64,000 nucleotides of DNA, taken from contig CM055911.1 in the NCBI GenBank assembly GCA_029582155.1, positions 48,579,401-48,643,400 of the forward strand. The letters run 5' to 3'. Positions 60,156 through 64,000 of the stretch are shown one piece after another (within the stretch, counting starts at the first letter, position 1; each line of letters begins with the position of its first letter). The stretch is from Panopea generosa (Eukaryota > Mollusca > Bivalvia > Adapedonta > Hiatellidae). Position numbers and translations under genes: made by a program. A model generated the notes under the pieces. It saw nothing but the letters and a program-made list of their open reading frames with translations, was not told the origin of the DNA and did not search any database.

Positions 60156-61420
60156 AGATTAAGAATTAGGTATCATCTTAAAGACTAAATGGCATTAAAA
60201 CGGACACATTTGTGATCATTTGTATCTGAGATAAAAACAAACATGGTTTTTAACTGAAATAAAAAAACCTGTTAGTACTTTCATTTTACGAACCATCGAT
60301 TAAATCGTTTATTTGTTCATCGGTCTGTGCTTTTCTAATAAAAACCTGTTTAAGAACCTGTTCAACCTGTTTTCTCACATGGTTTGTCTATAGATTGATT
60401 AAATGGCACAATTTGAAAATTGGACCATCAAAGTAGCAAAATCTTAACTCAATAATCGATTGAGCAGGGTATAAATGTCCACAAACTAATTTTGAAATAC
60501 TTTTCATTCGTATTTGAAGTTTGGAGTTGAATACTAATGTATTGCAGTACTACTTAACAATTAAAATAATCTTTGACATCAAGCACAGTAATGTTACTTG
60601 CGATATAAAATGAATACCCGAAACACTATAAAATACCCCCCGATTATATTATCGTTTTCTTTTAAATAATATTCATTATACATGTATATCAAACAATTAA
60701 GTATCTATGTACATGGTATAATGCATTCTAATAGTCCACGTAGATAGACGACTATCATTGGTTTTGATACATTTGATACCCACAAAGTATCATGATTCCA
60801 CTGAAGTAACCGATATTCCGAAATTCGGCTATTTCCTTACAAATTAAATGAATCGAAAACAAATACATGAATAAAATAACGTCGTTTTATACAATTTTGA
60901 CGTTAACGTCGGGTCCCATTACCGTGTACGACATCCGTGTGTTTTATTGGGATAAAATAACACAATGTCTGTTACAGCTCATTAACAATGAGCATGCAAT
61001 TGCAATTAAATATAAACACAAGTTTATCAGCTCAGAGATGTTTATACTTTTATTCAAATTGTTCAGATTGTTGAAGCAATCATACATGGACTGATTAGTC
61101 CAAGACATTGCTTCTGTAGGTCCGTTTTGTTTCCATTATTGTATGATCCAATTCGCATGATATTATCGCACTACAATGTTGTTCATTTCCATTCACCGAC
61201 ATTATTGCTGTCTTTGAGTGGAAACTTAACAGAGACGAAACGTGAAAGTAGCTGTGCATGGCCAAAAAAATGCGATGATCTGAATCGCGAAAGGGTAATT
61301 GAAATATATGTTAAGAAAAAGGTGAATTAAAAAATGGACCTATAACAGACACAGAACGTAATCAAATTCCATTTATTTTATTTATTGTATTAATAATGTT
61401 TTTTACGACTTATCGAGACC
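60156..61420. other. Intergenic DNA
   Basis: Frames of 75 and 67 codons at 60867-61094 and 61127-61330 show no domain, no splice context and ordinary base composition. Nothing else supported. Confidence 0.4.
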
Positions 61421-61478
61421 GCATCGTGGTCTAATGGTAGAGCGTCCGCCTCGCACGCGGAAGGTCGTAGTAAGAACC
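61421..61478 (+). mobile_element. tRNA-like SINE head fragment (family 1)
   Basis: CCGCATCGTGGTCTAATGGT + AGAGCGTCCGCCTCGCACGC + GGAAGGTCGTAGTAAGAACC matches the head of the SINE at 13059-13370. The B box is broken (AGTAAGAACCCC), and the copy ends abruptly at a CAA repeat. Confidence 0.7.
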
Positions 61479-61489
61479 CCAACAACAAC

Positions 61490-61534
<45 letters not shown>

Positions 61535-61540
61535 CCACAA

Positions 61541-61599
<59 letters not shown>

Positions 61600-61747
61600 A
61601 CAGCAGCAGCAGCAGTAGCAACAACAACAACAACAATAACAGCAGCAGCAGCAGCAACAGCAACAACAGCAGCAACAGCAACAGCAACATCAACAGCAAC
61701 AGCAACAGCAACATCAACAGCAACATCAACAACAACAACAACAGCAA

Positions 61748-61779
<32 letters not shown>

Positions 61780-61793
61780 ACAACAACAACATA
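61479..61793. repeat. Compound (CAA/CAG)n microsatellite, ~315 bp
   Basis: CAA and CAG triplets alternate in blocks with a few CAT, TAG and TAA triplets. All frames on both strands stay open over most of it (poly-Asn/Ser, poly-Gln, poly-Leu, poly-Val/Ala), which is a consequence of triplet repetition, not evidence of a protein. Confidence 0.95.
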
Positions 61794-63058
61794 AGATTTA
61801 TAACGAACTAACGGCAAAATAGATGATTTTGAATTCGACATCATTTACTGTTCCCCATTTGATAGCGATACGTCCATAGCTGCATGATATAAGATTTATA
61901 GCAATACAAACCTATTCATTTTTGTAAAATTTGAAGCTCTACTGTATTTCAAAACATTTTATCTTTATTAACACTGTTAATATAAGGCTTCTTTTAGCAC
62001 AGGTTCAGTAGGAAATAGTTTTTATTCTTCTACCGCATTTCTCGACATGTCTTTATGAATACAGCACGTACATAATTTTGTCCTTAATGCGCCAATCATT
62101 AAAAACTAACAAAGGTATGTTAAGTGACCGAAATTCGAAAGAGACCTGATAGAACGAAATGTGCCAATAAAATGCTCGGTAATATCCTGACCAATCATTT
62201 CAAAGATGTGCTGGCTGCGAAAAAGGGTCGTTTTCATAAAAAAACTGCTATTAGGCTAAATTTAACAACCCTATGATCTCAGGAATCCTACATTTTTAAT
62301 GTCTATAACACGGTGTTACAAAGTCACCCATGTTTAGAAAATATTTTATTCAATTGATTAGTTAAATCCGGATACTCTCTTCTAGTTAATTTACTGCTGA
62401 ATACTTTCAAAATTATATCACTAAAGTTGTATCCTTGTTTCAGTGATTCGCTTAGCAGTGAAAATATTAAAAAATGCAATTGTTAAAGTAAAATAGAAAC
62501 ATTTATCTCTACTGTTTAAATTCTTTGTTTACAAAAAATGATTAAAGTGATTGACAATATTTTATTTTCAAATTACAAAAATATTATAAAAAAAGGCTTT
62601 GTTTTTTTCAAAAAGATATAATCATTATTTTCTTTTCAACTTTCGTAAAATTAATTATAATAAGCATTCATCATTTTTACTGTATATGTTTAGTAGTCAA
62701 AATAACCGTCGTTCTGTGAATAAAGCATCACTAAAGAGAGTATGGTCGAGTGAATTTTTCATCATATTTGAGGAAATAAAATTTAATAATTGAATATGAA
62801 GGCACATATGCGACACATTGAAAATTGAACATGTGTTTTTTTATGTTAAAATGTGTAACCACTGGTAATTTTTGCGGTGTTGCATACATGCCATCACTAT
62901 TAAAAAAAAGTTTTAAACCATAAATATTTCCCAAATACGCTATAAGTAGATACTTGTTGAAGACATGCAATAGACACGACTTGCTGTGTCAAATAACACT
63001 TAAAATATGTTTTGTTTGTAATTTGGTTAGTTTTTATTTTAAAATATGTGTGTTTCAG
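61794..63058. other. Intergenic or intronic DNA
   Basis: AT-rich, nothing supported. It may be an intron upstream of the candidate exon at 63059. Confidence 0.35.
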
Positions 63059-63225
63059 CCTACGATCGCTAAAGATACAGAAATTCGGCATACCACTCGA
63101 GCGTATTCGCGTACTAGACCTCTCCGAAATTTATGCTTTATCTAATAGCGCTGTGGGGGAGAAAACGAAGTCTAACCATAACAACGTCAGTCAAAACGAG
63201 ATGCATTTACAGGCTTTAATGAAAG
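63059..63225 (+). CDS. Candidate internal coding exon, unknown protein
   Basis: A pyrimidine/G-rich tract ending TGTGTGTTTCAG precedes it and AAAG|GTATGA follows. The 167 nt enter at codon position 3 and leave in phase 1. The peptide includes LRSLKIQKFGIPLERIRVLD, LSEIYALSNSAVGE and QNEMHLQALMK. It is CpG- and GC-richer than its flanks, as the exons of the other genes here are. No domain is recognised and no neighbouring exon was found before the window ends. Confidence 0.45.
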
Positions 63226-63470
63226 GTATGATTACTAAATCTCTCTGATGTTATTTGATTTGTTATTTCCTGCTTTGGAATTATTTGACTCTGGCCGTTG
63301 GCGAATATTTTAAAGACCGGTGACCGTATCGTTGTTTACATCTGTAATGATCTGAACTGAACCGTCAACGTGTAGCGTTATAGGCGTATTACGATTGTGA
63401 AGATTTATCTGAAGACACGTTATATATAGCGATGGCATGGTTTAACCAGCGTGCATGAAAATGTGAACTG

Positions 63471-63619
63471 GGCTGCGTTCAGCACCGTTAAACAGCAAAC
63501 ACGTTTAATGCCTGGTTCCCTAAAATCAACGCGTACTGCGTGCTAATATGAGGTTGAGCCAGTGTCCAGGGAAATGTGTTAGCTAATGTTATCAAACGTT
63601 GGCCAAACTGAACGCAGCC
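63471..63619. mobile_element. MITE with GGCTGCGTTCAG terminal inverted repeats, copy 2
   Basis: It starts GGCTGCGTTCAGCACCGTTA and ends CTGAACGCAGCC, a 12-13-bp inverted pair better preserved than in the copy at 22552-22699. The interior aligns along the full length (ACAGCAAACACGTTTAATG, GAGGTTGAGCCAGTGTCCAG, TGTTAGCTAATGTTA). Confidence 0.85.
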
Positions 63620-64000
63620 AAGAATAACAGTTTATACCTAGATATGGTTTAAACATATTTTATTGCATAATTCGCATAATAAAGCAAACGGGTCGGGTCA
63701 CAAGTTCTAGCAACATTAGTCACGCCACGCCCAGTTCATTATACCAATAACGTTAGAATCAAGATGACAATTCTAACATTCAATAGGAAATAAACCAACA
63801 ATAAAAAAAAAATGAATAGATAAATAAAAAATGAGACTAAGTAAAGTATGAGATAAGAAAAAGAGAGAAACGACAAAACATGTGCTGTCATAATATCCGG
63901 TGTATTGAAAGGCTACATAGATATCTATATAATATTTAAATGTATGACATAATGAGTAATACAAAACAAATATCCAATCGTCCAATGCCGAGCGATTACC
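63620..64000. other. Intergenic DNA at the window edge
   Basis: AT-rich with an A-run near 63803; nothing supported. Confidence 0.4.

Noticed and set aside
60867..61330. Frames of 75 and 67 codons
   Set aside because: No domain, no splice context, no composition change from surroundings.
61403..61844. Poly-Gln/Asn/Ser/Leu/Val open frames
   Set aside because: All six frames are open through a triplet microsatellite; this is composition, not coding evidence.

Overview
The window looks like nuclear DNA of an invertebrate animal, most likely a marine bivalve mollusc. It is AT-rich and repeat-laden. Its genes are split by GT-AG introns, it holds many tRNA-derived SINEs and short inverted-repeat elements, and two repeat types resemble ones I associate with bivalve genomes (the 'GAGCTGTCGGAGGGACAGC' type and the 'GGGCCATCTTGGCCCTCTTG' type). 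No bacterial operon, CRISPR array or viral genome is visible. The organism call is inference.

Layout. 1-14125 is one satellite array of about 284-bp units, homogeneous inside and decayed at its right edge, with a SINE inserted at 13059-13370. 14.65-16.5 kb is a 167-bp tandem element rich in TGACCT half-sites. 17.07-18.07 kb and 20.2-21.15 kb are minisatellites with 50-bp and 36-bp units. Between and around these lie a near-perfect 112-bp palindrome, a CpG-rich ETS-site stretch and two orphan candidate minus-strand exons (14284-14427 and 19423-19498).

25.06-31.4 kb holds a plus-strand C2H2 zinc-finger gene that I could splice with matching phases into 1,307 codons. A TTAA-flanked element and a SINE sit in its introns. 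It is followed by two large arrays, 31.8-34.7 kb (about 43-bp unit) and 38.1-43.2 kb (49-bp unit). These share a core motif and probably a common origin, and lie either side of a 3.4-kb segment with a MITE, a dispersed repeat and a SINE.

54.38-47.97 kb on the minus strand is a second complete gene of five coding exons. It encodes a 248-residue secreted protein: signal peptide, short coiled coil, one thrombospondin type 1 repeat, and a cysteine-rich C-terminal domain I do not recognise. A tandem duplicate of its coiled-coil exon sits in an intron and looks decayed. Its introns carry SINEs, a MITE and a four-copy 50-bp repeat.

55-64 kb is mostly intergenic. It contains several MITEs, including a piggyBac-like one nested in another MITE at a TTAA, a SINE, a CAA/CAG microsatellite next to a tRNA-like SINE head, and one isolated candidate plus-strand exon at 63059-63225. 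The two main genes show no sign of working together: one is probably a nuclear DNA-binding protein, the other a secreted protein.
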